Below, piece after piece: positions 1-9,921 of a stretch of DNA of 64,000 nt. The position numbers were made by a program, and so were the translations under genes. The stretch spans positions 124,001 to 188,000 of the forward strand of contig CP070896.1 of assembly GCA_017084465.1 (NCBI GenBank), in the 5' to 3' direction. Under the pieces are notes generated by a model. The model ran no database searches. It saw only the letters and a program-made list of their open reading frames with translations, and was not told where the DNA came from. Position 1 is the first letter of the stretch, and every line of letters begins with the position of its first letter. The DNA comes from Lacrimispora xylanisolvens. GTDB taxonomy: Bacteria > Bacillota > Clostridia > Lachnospirales > Lachnospiraceae.

Positions 1-414
1 AAATCTTTTATTAAAGGCATACTGGTCAATCAGAAAAAAGAAGAAGAAATAACCGGAAAATATATTGAAATGATGGATACAAAGACTCCATCCCAGGAAC
101 AGCTGATTAGAAACTTATCCGGTGGAAACCAGCAGAAGGTCATGATCGGAAGATGGCTGGCCACCTCTCCTGACATCCTGATTCTTGATGAGCCGACCAG
201 AGGCGTGGATGTAGGGGCGAAATCCGAAATTTATGCAACCATGAATGAACTGGTCAAAGAGGGAATGTCAATTATCATGATTTCTTCCGAACTGCCGGAA
301 ATTCTTAACATGAGCGACCGGGTATATGTCATGTGTGACGGAAGAACCACCGGCTGTTTCCACCATAGCGAAAACATAACCCAGGAACAGATTATGAAGC
401 TGGCAGCCAAGTAG
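1..414 (+). CDS. Sugar ABC transporter ATP-binding protein, C-terminal part (RbsA/MglA/XylG type)
   Basis: The reading frame is open from base 1, so the start lies outside the window. What remains is the end of the second nucleotide-binding domain: the signature LSGGNQQK, typical of the duplicated ATPases of ribose/galactose/xylose importers, then Walker B in [13 protein letters not shown] and the switch region. It would energise uptake together with the permease 18 bp downstream and the binding lipoprotein after it. The sugar cannot be read from the sequence. Confidence 0.93.
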   Translation, partial: KSFIKGILVNQKKEEEITGKYIEMMDTKTPSQEQLIRNLSGGNQQKVMIGRWLATSPDILILDEPTRGVDVGAKSEIYATMNELVKEGMSIIMISSELPEILNMSDRVYVMCDGRTTGCFHHSENITQEQIMKLAAK

Positions 415-432
415 GAAAGAAGGAGAAATCAG

Positions 433-1464
433 ATGACAACAAGAATTCAAAAAAATGTAAAACAGTATTTAAAAGATAACATCGGAATTATCGGTGCACT
501 GCTGATTCTGTGTATTTTCCTGTCCATATTTCCAAAGACCAGCGGTGTATTTCTGACACATAAAAATATATTTAATGTACTGAGGCAGATTTCTTCCAAC
601 TTATTCCTTGCATGCGGAATGACCATGGTAATTATTTTAGGAGGAATCGACCTTTCCGTAGGTTCCATTATAGCCCTGTCCGGTTGTGTGGCAGCAGGCT
701 GTGTGGCACGCTATAATCTTCCCATATTTGCAGCTATAATAATCGGCGTTCTTATCGGTACTGCCGTTGGTATGGCAAACGGCGTGGTTATCTCCAAAAC
801 AACCATCCCGCCGTTTATTGTTACACTTGCCACTATGAATGTGGCGAAAGGTCTGGCTTACGTTTATACTGGAGGTTCTCCCGTAAGAGTCGTTACGAAG
901 AAATGGCAGTTTCTTGGTGCCGGCTATATTGGAGGCGTTCCCACCCCTGTTATTATTCTGGTATTTGTGTTAATCATTACTGCAGTTATTATGAATAAGA
1001 CAAAGCTGGGGCGCCACATCTATGCAGTGGGAGGTAATTCCCAGGCCGCAAGATTCTCTGGAATCAGTACGGCAAAAGTAAAATTACTGGTACATACCTA
1101 TTCCGGACTTATGGCAGGCCTTGCAGGTGTTGTTCTCGCTTCCCGTATGTATTCCGGCCAGCCCACAGCAGGAGACGGAGCAGAAATGGACGCCATTGCG
1201 GCAGTTGTGGTTGGAGGCACTTCCATGGCAGGCGGTTCCGGTAAAATCGGAGGCACCATTATCGGAGGACTGATCATTGGTGTATTAAATAATGGACTGA
1301 ATCTTTTGAATGTCAACTCATTCTGGCAGTATGTGGTAAAGGGTATTGTCATTTTATTGGCAGTATTTGTAGACTATTTGCGGAACAAGAAAAGGGTTAG
1401 AATTCATAAGAGAGCAGGGAGCGTTTCCTTAACAGTGAAACGCTTTTTGTGGTATAATAAATAA
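433..1464 (+). CDS. Sugar ABC transporter permease (RbsC-like)
   Basis: This is a 343-residue hydrophobic protein with many membrane segments and the BPD_transp_2 layout of RbsC/MglC/XylH permeases (for example GMTMVIILGGIDLSVGSI and AVVVGGTSMAGGSGKIGG). An AAGGAG site precedes the ATG. It forms the membrane channel for the ATPase upstream. The last ~17 residues (after LRNKKR) are unusual, and their DNA folds into a terminator-like hairpin. One more G in the GGG at about 1394 would end the protein at LRNKKRG and leave the hairpin intergenic, so the annotated C-terminus may be an artefact. Confidence 0.93.
   Translation: MTTRIQKNVKQYLKDNIGIIGALLILCIFLSIFPKTSGVFLTHKNIFNVLRQISSNLFLACGMTMVIILGGIDLSVGSIIALSGCVAAGCVARYNLPIFAAIIIGVLIGTAVGMANGVVISKTTIPPFIVTLATMNVAKGLAYVYTGGSPVRVVTKKWQFLGAGYIGGVPTPVIILVFVLIITAVIMNKTKLGRHIYAVGGNSQAARFSGISTAKVKLLVHTYSGLMAGLAGVVLASRMYSGQPTAGDGAEMDAIAAVVVGGTSMAGGSGKIGGTIIGGLIIGVLNNGLNLLNVNSFWQYVVKGIVILLAVFVDYLRNKKRVRIHKRAGSVSLTVKRFLWYNK
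1420..1448 (+). terminator. Terminator-like hairpin at the end of the permease gene
   Basis: AGCGTTTC (1420-1427) pairs perfectly with GAAACGCT (1437-1444), followed by a short T run. It could partly terminate between the abundant transport genes and the downstream binding-protein/two-component genes. It overlaps the last codons of the permease as read. Confidence 0.55.
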
Positions 1465-1486
1465 AAAAACACGGGGGTGTTTATAC

Positions 1487-2435
1487 ATGAAGAGAAAGGC
1501 TGGGGTATTTCTCTTAATTGCACTGACTGTAGCTTTGTTTGCCGGCTGCAGCAGGAGGAAGGACGAAGCACCTCCTCACGAAGCGCTCATATTTGGTGCC
1601 ACCTATATGACGCGGAATAATCCCTACTTTAATGTTTTGGGACAGGGGATTGAAGAAGTGGTGGAAGCCAATGGAGATATTCTTTTAACCAGAGATCCCT
1701 TGCAGGATCAGAAGAAGCAAAATGAACAGATTGAGGAACTCATCGACGAAGGAATCAGTATGCTTTTCTTAAATCCGGTGGACTGGGAAGAGGTCCGTCC
1801 GGCTTTACTGGCCTGTAAAAAAGCAGGCGTGGCAGTGATTAACGTGGATACTGTGGTGAAGGACCGGGATCTGGTTATATCTGTGATAGAAACGGACAAC
1901 TATCAGGCAGGTCAGCTTTGCGCTCTGGATATGATGAAGCGAAGAAAATCTGCGGATATTGTAATACTGGATAATCCCATTCAAATGTCTATTACCTACC
2001 GGGCACAGGGGTTTACCGATGCCATTGCAGGTAATCCGGGTTACCGGGTGGTATACCGGCATGCGGCAGCAGGAGAAATCGAGGTTTCGTCCAAAGTCAT
2101 GGAGGAATTTTTAAACCAGAATAAAAGGTTTGATGTGGTTCTTGGGGGGCAATGACCCTACGGCTCTTGGTGCGCTGGCAGCACTTCAGCAGGCCAGAAA
2201 GGAAGATGGAGTCCTGATCTACGGAATAGACGGTTCTCCCGACTTTAAGGCGATTCTGGATATGGGGTATGTGACCGGAACCAGTGCCCAAAGCCCCAAA
2301 GCCATTGGAAGGGTTGCTGCTGAAACCGCTTACCGGTACTTAAACGGAGAACCGGTGGACCCCTATATCAGCCTGTCCAGTACTTTCATTACAAAGGATA
2401 ATCTGGCTGAATACGAAATTGACGGCTGGCAGTAG
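1487..2435 (+). CDS. Sugar ABC transporter substrate-binding lipoprotein (frame interrupted)
   Basis: The N-terminus is a lipoprotein signal with a cysteine at FAGC, followed by a type I periplasmic-binding (Peripla_BP_4) fold similar to RbsB. The first frame stops at 2155 after DVVLGGQ. The next frame carries on as LGGNDPTALGALAAL to 2435. The switch falls in a run of six G at 2144-2149, so one base is probably miscalled and the intact protein would be about 315 residues. A GGGGGTG site precedes the ATG. It is the extracytoplasmic receptor for the importer upstream and may also feed the sensor kinase that follows. Confidence 0.88.
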
Positions 2436-2442
2436 GTGAGAG

Positions 2443-3755
2443 ATGGAAGATAATAAATTTAACGGCAGAATCAGGATTTTACAGAACGCAATCCTGGTAA
2501 TTAATATTATATCCGTAATGGGGATCAGCACTTTTATATACGCCACAATTGAAAAAATCCGAAGAGCTTACGATGCCAGAGAATTTTTAAATGAAATTCA
2601 GGCCATCGTCTGGTACCCCTATGCAAAAATCTGGCTCTGTGCCCTGTTATTAGGTTTTCTGACCTTAAGCATGGTAATCAGAGACCGGTTGTTTCCCAAT
2701 AACAGCAAGGTTATTTTAACCAGTCTGGTTGCAGATTTTATTGCCTGCTTTGCCATCATTATCGAACTGAATTTTAACTATAACGGAATCCTGTTACTGG
2801 TCTTTTCCAATGTTATTCTGTATGTGAAAAATGGAAAATCCAGATATATACTGGCAGCCGTTGCCATCGGAAGTTTTATTCTTGCCGATTATGAACTGCT
2901 GTCAATCTCTTACAGACTGTATTCCATACAGGATTATATCGCTTTTTTACAGCGCCTCGAAACAGCAGTATTTTCTCAGTGTTTATAACATTTTCATATC
3001 CTTGAATGTAATCCTGTTTGTTGCTTACTGTGTCAATATTATCAACGAGCAGCAGGGAAATATCGATGAAATACACGGATTAAATGAAAAACTCCACGAT
3101 GTGAACGAACAGCTGCAAAAGTATTCCCTTATGGCAGAAAAAATGGCGGAGACCAGAGAGCGCAACCGTCTGGCAAGGGAAATTCATGATACGCTGGGGC
3201 ATACACTCACTGGGATTTCAGCCGGGATTGATGCCTGTATAGCGATCATCAGCATCTCACCGGAACAGACAAAAAAGCAGCTGGAGCTGATAAGCAAAGT
3301 CACCAGAGACGGGATTAAGGACATCCGCCGTTCTGTCAGCGAACTAAGACCCGATGCCCTGGACCGCTTCAGCCTGGAATTTGCCATTAATAAGATGGTA
3401 ACTGACATCAATGCAGTATCCGAAACAAGAGTCTATTTTGACTGCAGGGTAAGTAATTTAAAATTCGGTGAGGACGAGGAGAATGCCATTTACCGTGTGG
3501 TTCAGGAAGGGATCACCAATGCCATACGCCATGGGCAGGCAAAAGAGATCTGGGTAACCATGAAAATGGAAAAAGAAGATATTCTGATACAGATTAAAGA
3601 TAATGGAATTGGGTGTAAAGAAATGAAAAGCGGTTTCGGCACCAAGCATATGAAAGAGCGGATTCGTATGCTGAACGGAGCTGTTACATTTGATGGAAGT
3701 GATGGTTTTATCGTAAATGCAAGAATACCGATCCGGGGAGGGGAGAGACCTATGA
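2443..3755 (+). CDS. Sensor histidine kinase, NarX/DegS-type HisKA_3 (frame interrupted)
   Basis: The first ~180 residues hold several membrane segments. The frame then breaks in TTTT at 2971-2974 and resumes as SVYNIFISLNVILF. Downstream are the HisKA_3 box ERNRLAREIHDTLGH with the phospho-accepting His, then the ATPase N box EGITNAIRHG, DNGIGC and GFGTKHMKERI. As read, the frame runs without a stop into the response regulator. One extra G at 3737-3744 would instead end the kinase at TGA 3753-3755, inside the regulator's ATGA start, which is the usual coupled layout. It probably senses a sugar handled by the neighbouring transport proteins. Confidence 0.87.
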
Positions 3756-4447
3756 TTAAAGTATTGATTGCCGATGATCAGGAACTGATACGCCAGAGTC
3801 TGCAGATTGTATTAAACAGCAGGAAAGATATGACCGTTACCGATGTGGCGGCAGACGGCCAGGAAGTGATGCGGTGCATTCGCAAAAATAAACCGGACGT
3901 GATCTTAATGGATGTGCGTATGCCTAAAATGGATGGGGTGCAATGCACAAAACTCATTAAGGAAAGCTGTCCTCAGATTAAAATCATTATTCTGACCACC
4001 TTTGACGATGATGAATATGTATACAATGCCCTGAAATACGGTGCCAGCGGATATTTACTAAAAGGAGTCTCCATGGAAGAACTGGCCAATGCGATTACGA
4101 CTGTTTACAACGGCTGGGCAATGATTAATCCGGATATAACAGCAAAGGTTTTAAGGCTGTTCTCCCAGATGGCAAAAGCAGATTACTCCATTACAGTAAA
4201 AGAAAAGAATATGGATGAGCTGACGAGAGCAGAATGGAAGATCATCGCCCAGGTTGAAAAAGGAGCAAGCAACCGGGAAATCGCCCGGACTTTAAACTTA
4301 TCAGAGGGAACCGTACGAAATTATTTAAGTACCATTTTAAACAAACTGAATTTAAGAGACCGGACCCAGCTTGCAATCTGGGCAGTTCAGACCAACGTGA
4401 GAAATAAGGTGGAAGGGCGGCCATTGGAAACAGAGGGGGCTTTATGA
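3752..4447 (+). CDS. Response regulator, NarL/LuxR family
   Basis: It has an N-terminal receiver (acidic pocket IADDQE, phosphorylated Asp in ILMDVRMPKMDG, switch Thr in ILTTFDDD, Lys in GYLLKG) and a C-terminal LuxR-type helix-turn-helix (ELTRAEWKIIAQ ... SNREIARTLNLSEGTV). About 231 residues. The ATG at 3752 is chosen because MIKVLIADDQE is a typical regulator N-terminus. Its partner is the kinase immediately upstream. It likely controls this transport operon, although no operator could be identified. Confidence 0.9.
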   Translation: MIKVLIADDQELIRQSLQIVLNSRKDMTVTDVAADGQEVMRCIRKNKPDVILMDVRMPKMDGVQCTKLIKESCPQIKIIILTTFDDDEYVYNALKYGASGYLLKGVSMEELANAITTVYNGWAMINPDITAKVLRLFSQMAKADYSITVKEKNMDELTRAEWKIIAQVEKGASNREIARTLNLSEGTVRNYLSTILNKLNLRDRTQLAIWAVQTNVRNKVEGRPLETEGAL

Positions 4448-5760
4448 AAAAAAGGCGCTTTATTTTAAGCGGGCTGATGGGTTTGTTTCTGCTTTTGGCC
4501 TGCTTTTTTCTCTACCAAAAAAACAGCCGTCCCGTTATTCTGGAATTTGGTATGTTTACCGGCAGCAACTGGGATGTTGCAAGTGCCAACAGCTTTAAAA
4601 TATTCGACCGGGCCATTGCAGATTTTGAAAAAAATCATCCCAATGTGAAGATTCACTATTACAGCGGAATTGCAAAAGAGGATTACTCCGAGTGGTGTGC
4701 AAGAAAGCTTTTAGAAGGAAAAACACCGGATGTATTCATGGTATTAGACTCTGATTTTGATAAGTTTACTTCTCTTGGAGTGATGAAGAATCTGGAAGAT
4801 TTAATGTCCTCTGATGACAGTTTTCACAAAGAGGATTTTTTTACAACTGCTTTGGATACCGGACGGAACGGGGGGCATCAGTATGCCCTTCCCTATGAAG
4901 TGGTTCCCACCCTGATGTTTGTAAATAAGTCTCTTCTTGCAAAAGAAGGAATCGATATGCCAAAGGAAGACTGGACCTGGGAAGATATGGCTGAGATCTG
5001 CCAGAGGGTTACAAAGGATACGGATCAGGATGGGCTTTTGGATCAGTTCGGAACTTATAATTACAGCTGGCGGGATGCCTTATATACGTGCGGGGGCAAG
5101 CTATACGAGAACAATCAGGCTCAGATATCCTTTACTGACAGCCGGGTTTTAAATGCAGTTAAATACATCAAACGCCTGAATGATATTAATCAGGGGCAGA
5201 GTGTAACACAGGAAGATTTCAATGCTGGAAGAGTGGCTTTTATGCCTCTCACCTTTGCAGAGTACCGAACCTACAAAACCTATCCCTACCGGATTAAGAA
5301 ATATACCAAATTTCAATGGGACTGTATCACCTTTCCGGCAGATAAAGAGGGCGGGAATACCTCCAAGGTAGATGCTCTGCTAATCGGAATCGGCAGCAAA
5401 ACCAGACATGAAGCCCTTGCCTGGGAGTTTTTAAAACAACTGACTTATACCGGTGAAATGCAGATGGATGTTTACCGCTATTCCCAGGGAGTGCCTGCTC
5501 TGAGAGCAGTGGCCTCTTCCCAGGAAGGGGTGGATTGCCTTCAGGAAGACATGGATGAAGGGGAACAGGTTATAAGCAGCACACTCTTATGCCATGTCAT
5601 TGAAAACGGAATCATTGAACCCAAGCTTCTCCAGTATCAGCAGGTGATGAATCTGGCAGATGGAGAGGTCTCTAAAATACTGCAGGAAAATAAAAATGTG
5701 GACAGCAGCATGAAGATCTTTCAGCGGACTGTGAGTAAATATTTACAGCAGCAGAAATAA
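4444..5760 (+). CDS. Extracellular solute-binding lipoprotein, SBP_bac_1 family
   Basis: 438 residues with a signal sequence and a plausible lipobox cysteine (LLLAC), followed by the family 1 binding-protein fold used for oligosaccharides and polyols. It begins with a 4-bp ATGA overlap with the response-regulator stop, so it is translated with the two-component genes. No permease or ATPase of the matching family follows. It may serve as an input to the kinase or share an importer elsewhere, which is inference. Confidence 0.88.
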   Translation: MKKRRFILSGLMGLFLLLACFFLYQKNSRPVILEFGMFTGSNWDVASANSFKIFDRAIADFEKNHPNVKIHYYSGIAKEDYSEWCARKLLEGKTPDVFMVLDSDFDKFTSLGVMKNLEDLMSSDDSFHKEDFFTTALDTGRNGGHQYALPYEVVPTLMFVNKSLLAKEGIDMPKEDWTWEDMAEICQRVTKDTDQDGLLDQFGTYNYSWRDALYTCGGKLYENNQAQISFTDSRVLNAVKYIKRLNDINQGQSVTQEDFNAGRVAFMPLTFAEYRTYKTYPYRIKKYTKFQWDCITFPADKEGGNTSKVDALLIGIGSKTRHEALAWEFLKQLTYTGEMQMDVYRYSQGVPALRAVASSQEGVDCLQEDMDEGEQVISSTLLCHVIENGIIEPKLLQYQQVMNLADGEVSKILQENKNVDSSMKIFQRTVSKYLQQQK

Positions 5761-5790
5761 TCTGCTGTGATTAGTAAAATGTATATGAAT

Positions 5791-5847
5791 AGAGTTGTTG
5801 TAAGGGTAAATAATTAATTTACTGGTACAGCAGCTCTTTTTTTATAA
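5791..5847 (+). terminator. Rho-independent terminator after the sugar-transport operon
   Basis: AGAGTTGTTGTA (from 5791) can pair, with G-U pairs, to TACAGCAGCTCT near 5826-5837. A T-rich run follows. It closes the first operon before the GntR promoter. Confidence 0.7.
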
Positions 5848-5854
5848 AAAATAG

Positions 5855-5913
5855 TTGACAAATAAAATTTGCAGCTGTATTATTGTATTATGTCATTAGT
5901 ACAGTAATACAAT
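5855..5913 (+). promoter_or_regulatory. Promoter and palindromic operator of the GntR/ABC operon
   Basis: TTGACA (5855-5860), a 17-bp spacer and TATTAT (5878-5883) form a strong SigA-type promoter. Overlapping its -10 and start region is a perfect 9-bp inverted repeat, ATTGTATTA (5882-5890) and TAATACAAT (5905-5913), separated by 14 bp. The position suits autorepression by the GntR protein encoded 24 bp further on. Confidence 0.75.
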
Positions 5914-5936
5914 TTGACGTAGAGGAGGAACAAAGA

Positions 5937-6296
5937 ATGTCATGGGAACTTAAGAATGATCGCCCTATCTATATTCAATTAATTGAGCAGATTCATTTTC
6001 GGATCATATCCGGTGAATACAAATCCGGTTCCAAGCTTCCTAGTGTCAGGGATTTAGCTGCTGAAGCTTCTGTTAATCCTAATACGATGCAAAAAGCACT
6101 TTCGGAACTGGAGCACAGCGGATTGCTTGTCACCAATCGAACCAGTGGGCGTCTTATTACGGAGGATCAATCTATGATACAAAAAATGAAGCTGGATCTG
6201 GCAAAAGAACAGCTGGAAAACTTTATGGAACAATTAAAAAAACTGGGTTTCAGCGATGAAGAGGTTAAAACATTTATCCTGGAATCGGTACAGTAA
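5937..6296 (+). CDS. GntR-family transcriptional repressor, YtrA/YhcF-like
   Basis: 119 residues. An N-terminal winged helix (RPIYIQLIEQIHFRIISGEY, then SVRDLAAEASVNPNTMQKAL) is followed by a short helical tail, the architecture of the YtrA subfamily that controls ABC transporters. The start at 5937 is preferred over an upstream in-frame ATG at 5883 because AGAGGAGG lies just before it. It heads an operon with an ATPase and a membrane protein and probably represses it through the overlapping palindrome. The inducer is unknown; in relatives it is often a cell-wall-active antibiotic. Confidence 0.92.
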   Translation: MSWELKNDRPIYIQLIEQIHFRIISGEYKSGSKLPSVRDLAAEASVNPNTMQKALSELEHSGLLVTNRTSGRLITEDQSMIQKMKLDLAKEQLENFMEQLKKLGFSDEEVKTFILESVQ

Positions 6297-6325
6297 ATCA
6301 AATTCATATATGGGAGGTAATCAGT

Positions 6326-7024
6326 ATGAATCCATTACTTGAATGCAATGCGTTAAGCAAACGCTACGGCAATGTAACTGCTTTATCAGATATCAATCTG
6401 ACATTAGAACGAGGTAAAATCGTAGGTCTTCTGGGACCCAACGGAAGTGGAAAAACCACATTAATCAAGCTTATTAACGGATTACTGGTTCCGTCAAAGG
6501 GCCAGCTTTTAATCAATGGAACAGCACCTGGAACGGAGACAAAAAAAGTAGTGTCCTATCTGCCGGATAAGACTTACTTAAACAATTGGATGAAAGTGAA
6601 AGATCTGTTGAATTTCTTTGAAGATTTTTATTATAATTTTGATAAGAAGCGTGCCTATGACATGTTGGAAAAACTTCATATCAATCCCAATGATTCTTTA
6701 AAGACAATGTCCAAAGGCACAAAAGAGAAAGTACAGCTAATTCTTGTTATGAGCCGCAATGCTGACCTATATGTTCTGGATGAGCCAATCGGCGGTGTAG
6801 ACCCTGCCTCCAGAGATTATATTCTGGATACCATTATCAGCAATTATAATGAAAATTCAACCGTCCTCATTTCTACTCATCTGATTGCAGATGTTGAAAA
6901 CGTACTGGATGAAGTGATTTTCATTCAAAATGGACGCATCAACCTTCAGTCGTCAGTGGATGATATCCGTATGAAAGAAGGCAAATCTGTTGATGCATAT
7001 TTCAGGGAGGTATATAAATGTTAG
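6326..7024 (+). CDS. ABC transporter ATP-binding protein (YtrB/YhcG-like)
   Basis: 232 residues with Walker A GPNGSGKTT, Walker B LYVLDEPIGGVD and the H-loop STHL. The signature is the degenerate TMSKGT instead of LSGGQ, as in many YtrB-type exporters. A GGGAGG site precedes the ATG. The stop overlaps the next gene by 7 bp. It works with that membrane protein, probably as an efflux or envelope-stress transporter under the GntR repressor. Confidence 0.9.
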   Translation: MNPLLECNALSKRYGNVTALSDINLTLERGKIVGLLGPNGSGKTTLIKLINGLLVPSKGQLLINGTAPGTETKKVVSYLPDKTYLNNWMKVKDLLNFFEDFYYNFDKKRAYDMLEKLHINPNDSLKTMSKGTKEKVQLILVMSRNADLYVLDEPIGGVDPASRDYILDTIISNYNENSTVLISTHLIADVENVLDEVIFIQNGRINLQSSVDDIRMKEGKSVDAYFREVYKC

Positions 7025-7818
7025 GAAAATTAATTAAACACGAACTAAAGGCAACTGCACGCTATTTTTTACCCTTGTTTTTAATTGCAATTGTGCTGAC
7101 GCCAATCACCAGATTTACACTCTGGATCGGAAATTACCCTAAGATTTTACAATTCATCCCAACTGTTATTGTTTTTGTATATGTAGCTTCCCTGATAATG
7201 GTTGCCAGTGCAAGTATACTGCTGATTATTTATCGTTTTTATAAAAGCATGGTAACTGACGAGGGGTATTTAATGCATACACTCCCGGTTTCTTCGGAAA
7301 GCCATATATTATCCAAACTGACCGTAGCAAGTATATGGACCGTCAGCAGTTGGCTTGTTATATTTATTTCAATATTCGGCATGTTTTTTACACCAGATCG
7401 TTTATCCCTGTTAATCGATAAACTTTCATACGCCTGGTTCTATTTTAATGCTTCAGTAAACAGTTCACTGATGGCCCTGCTTATTATAGAAATTATTTTT
7501 ATAGTAATACTGGGGATATTTACAGCACCTCTGATTTACTATGCTTCTATCGCAATTGGTCAGGTAATCAGCAAGAACAAAATATTAGGTTCCATAATCG
7601 GATTTTTTATTATCCAGGTTGTTTCACAGATTATAAGTGTTATCTTAATGGTACCGGTTGGTTTTTATGGTGACAGGGTCAGTGATTCGGCAAACTCCAT
7701 GCTATCCTTTTTTGTGAATTTCTTTTTCCCAGTAACCATCCTTCTGGCTGTCTTCACTCAGATAATCCTTTTCGGGATTACCGATTATATTTTCAAGAAA
7801 AAACTTAATCTGGAATAG
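7018..7818 (+). CDS. ABC transporter membrane protein
   Basis: 266 residues with six or so hydrophobic segments and few motifs, typical of the rapidly evolving permease partners of YtrB-type ATPases. It overlaps the ATPase gene by 7 bp, which implies coupled translation. It would form the membrane pore or half-transporter; the substrate is unknown. Confidence 0.83.
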   Translation: MLGKLIKHELKATARYFLPLFLIAIVLTPITRFTLWIGNYPKILQFIPTVIVFVYVASLIMVASASILLIIYRFYKSMVTDEGYLMHTLPVSSESHILSKLTVASIWTVSSWLVIFISIFGMFFTPDRLSLLIDKLSYAWFYFNASVNSSLMALLIIEIIFIVILGIFTAPLIYYASIAIGQVISKNKILGSIIGFFIIQVVSQIISVILMVPVGFYGDRVSDSANSMLSFFVNFFFPVTILLAVFTQIILFGITDYIFKKKLNLE

Positions 7819-7822
7819 TTTC

Positions 7823-7860
7823 AGGCGTTGATTCTTATTGGGGATCAACGCCTTCTTTCT
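7823..7860 (+). terminator. Terminator of the GntR/ABC operon
   Basis: AGGCGTTGAT (7823-7832) pairs perfectly with ATCAACGCCT (7844-7853) and is followed by TCTTTCT. The ~190 bp from here to the radical-SAM gene is AT-rich and shows no clear gene. Confidence 0.75.
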
Positions 7861-8054
7861 GGCAGATATGGCGCAGAATGTCAGATTTTGTTCCAATTTC
7901 TGCAGTTTTAGTAAATAGTGTTGCTTAATCCTATAAAGTATTTTATAATTAAGCTTTGTGGTGATTGTTGATTTTTTTCTTTTTTACACATGCTATTCCA
8001 ATCACACAGAATTAACAATAATGTGCATCTGGCACAATTCAAAAAGGAATAATT

Positions 8055-9921
8055 ATGAAAAAATTAGCTTTATCTGATGAAATACTATTAAGTATTGAAA
8101 AGCCTGCCCGATATATTGGGAATGAAGTCAATATGGTAAGAAAGGACACTGATTCTGTAGACATCCGTTTTGGTATGTGTTTCCCTGATGTTTATGAAAT
8201 TGGAATGTCTCATCTTGGAATGCAGATTCTATATGATATGTTTAACAGAAGAGAGGATATCTACTGTGAACGTATTTTTTTCTCCATGGACTGATTTAGA
8301 TAAGATCATGAGAGAAAAAAAGATCCCTCTTTTTGCATTGGAATCACAGGATCCGATTAAGGAATTTGACTTTATAGGAATCACACTTCAATATGAAATG
8401 TGTTATACAAATATTCTGCAGATCCTTGATCTTGGTCAGATTCCCCTTCATGCCAGCGAAAGACAGGAGAGCGATCCGATTATTATCGGTGGCGGTCCCT
8501 GTGCCTATAATCCTGAGCCTCTTGCAGAGTTTTTCGATATGTTCTATATTGGAGAGGGAGAAACGGTTTATTTCGAATTGATGGACCGCTATAAGGAAAA
8601 TAAGAAAAAGGGAGGAAGCCGGAGAGAATTTCTTGAGATGGCAGCTGAGATTGAAGGAATCTATGTTCCTTCTTTTTATGATGTATTCTACCACGAAGAT
8701 GGTACGATCAAAAGCATGACTCCCAACAATCCCCATGCAAAGGCAACCGTAACGAAACAGCTGGTTGTTCATATGGATGATGCTACCTACATTGAAAAAC
8801 CGGTTGTTCCATTTATAAAAGCAACACAGGACCGTGTTGTTTTAGAGATTCAAAGAGGCTGCATCCGTGGCTGCCGCTTCTGCCAGGCAGGCAACGTTTA
8901 CCGGCCGATGCGGGAACACAGCCTGGAATATTTGAAAGATTATGCTTATAAGCTGCTAAAGAATACCGGTCACGAAGAAATTTCCTTAAGTTCCTTAAGC
9001 TCCAGCGATTACAGCGAACTGGAAGGAATCGTTACCTTCCTCATCGATGAATTCAAGGGGAAAGGCGTGAACGTTTCCCTTCCGTCTCTTCGAATTGATG
9101 CATTTTCTCTGGATGTTATGAGTAAAGTTCAGGATATTCGTAAGAGCAGTCTGACCTTTGCACCAGAAGCAGGCTCTCAGAGACTTCGTGATGTAATAAA
9201 CAAAGGACTGACTGAAGAAATTATTCTAAAAGGTGCCAGCGAAGCATTCCAGGGCGGCTGGAACCGTGTTAAGCTTTATTTCATGCTTGGGCTTCCTACA
9301 GAAACCGTAGAAGATATGGAAGGAATTGCAGAACTTTCGGAAAAAGTGGCAGAAGTCTATTATGAGATCCCCAAGGACCAGCGAAACGGAAAAGTACAGG
9401 TCATTGCCAGTTCTTCTTTCTTTGTACCAAAGCCTTTCACACCTTTTCAGTGGGCAAGAATGAGCACCAAGGATGAGTTTTTACAGAAAGCTTATCTTGT
9501 GAAAGATAAATTCCGCACCATGCTGAATCAGAAGAGCTTAAAGTACAATTATCACGAGGCTGACTTAACCGTTCTGGAAGGTGTTCTTGCAAGAGGTGAC
9601 AGAAAGATATCCGCTCTCATTGAAGAAGTTTATAAAAATGGTGCTCTCTATGATTCATGGTCTGAGCACTTTAAAAATGATGTCTGGATGAAAGCCTTTG
9701 AAACCTGCGGGCTGGACCCGGATTTCTATACCATAAGGGAAAGAAGCTTAGATGAAACATTCCCCTGGGACTTTATCAATGCCGGAGTTTCCAAAGAATT
9801 TTTAAAGAGAGAATGGCAAAATGCCATTGGAGAGAAAGTCACCCCCAACTGCCGTATGCAGTGTATTGGCTGTGGTGCCAAGAGCTTTAAAGGAGGTGTC
9901 TGCTATGAAAATCAGAATTAA
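8055..9921 (+). CDS. B12-binding-type radical SAM protein, TIGR03960 family (frame interrupted)
   Basis: The first 75 residues contain the N-terminal conserved region (VDIRFGMCFPDVYEIGMSHL). The frame breaks in a run of seven T at 8275-8281 (ERIFFS to FFSPWTDLDK) and continues to 9921. The core has the radical SAM cysteines in RGCIRGCRFCQAG, and the tail has CRMQCIGCGAKSFKGGVC, which may bind a second cluster or metal. Total about 620 residues, as expected. It overlaps the DUF2344 gene by 17 bp; this pair and the RNase G-like gene are regularly linked in Clostridia, which suggests an RNA-modification role. That role is inferred. Confidence 0.88.
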
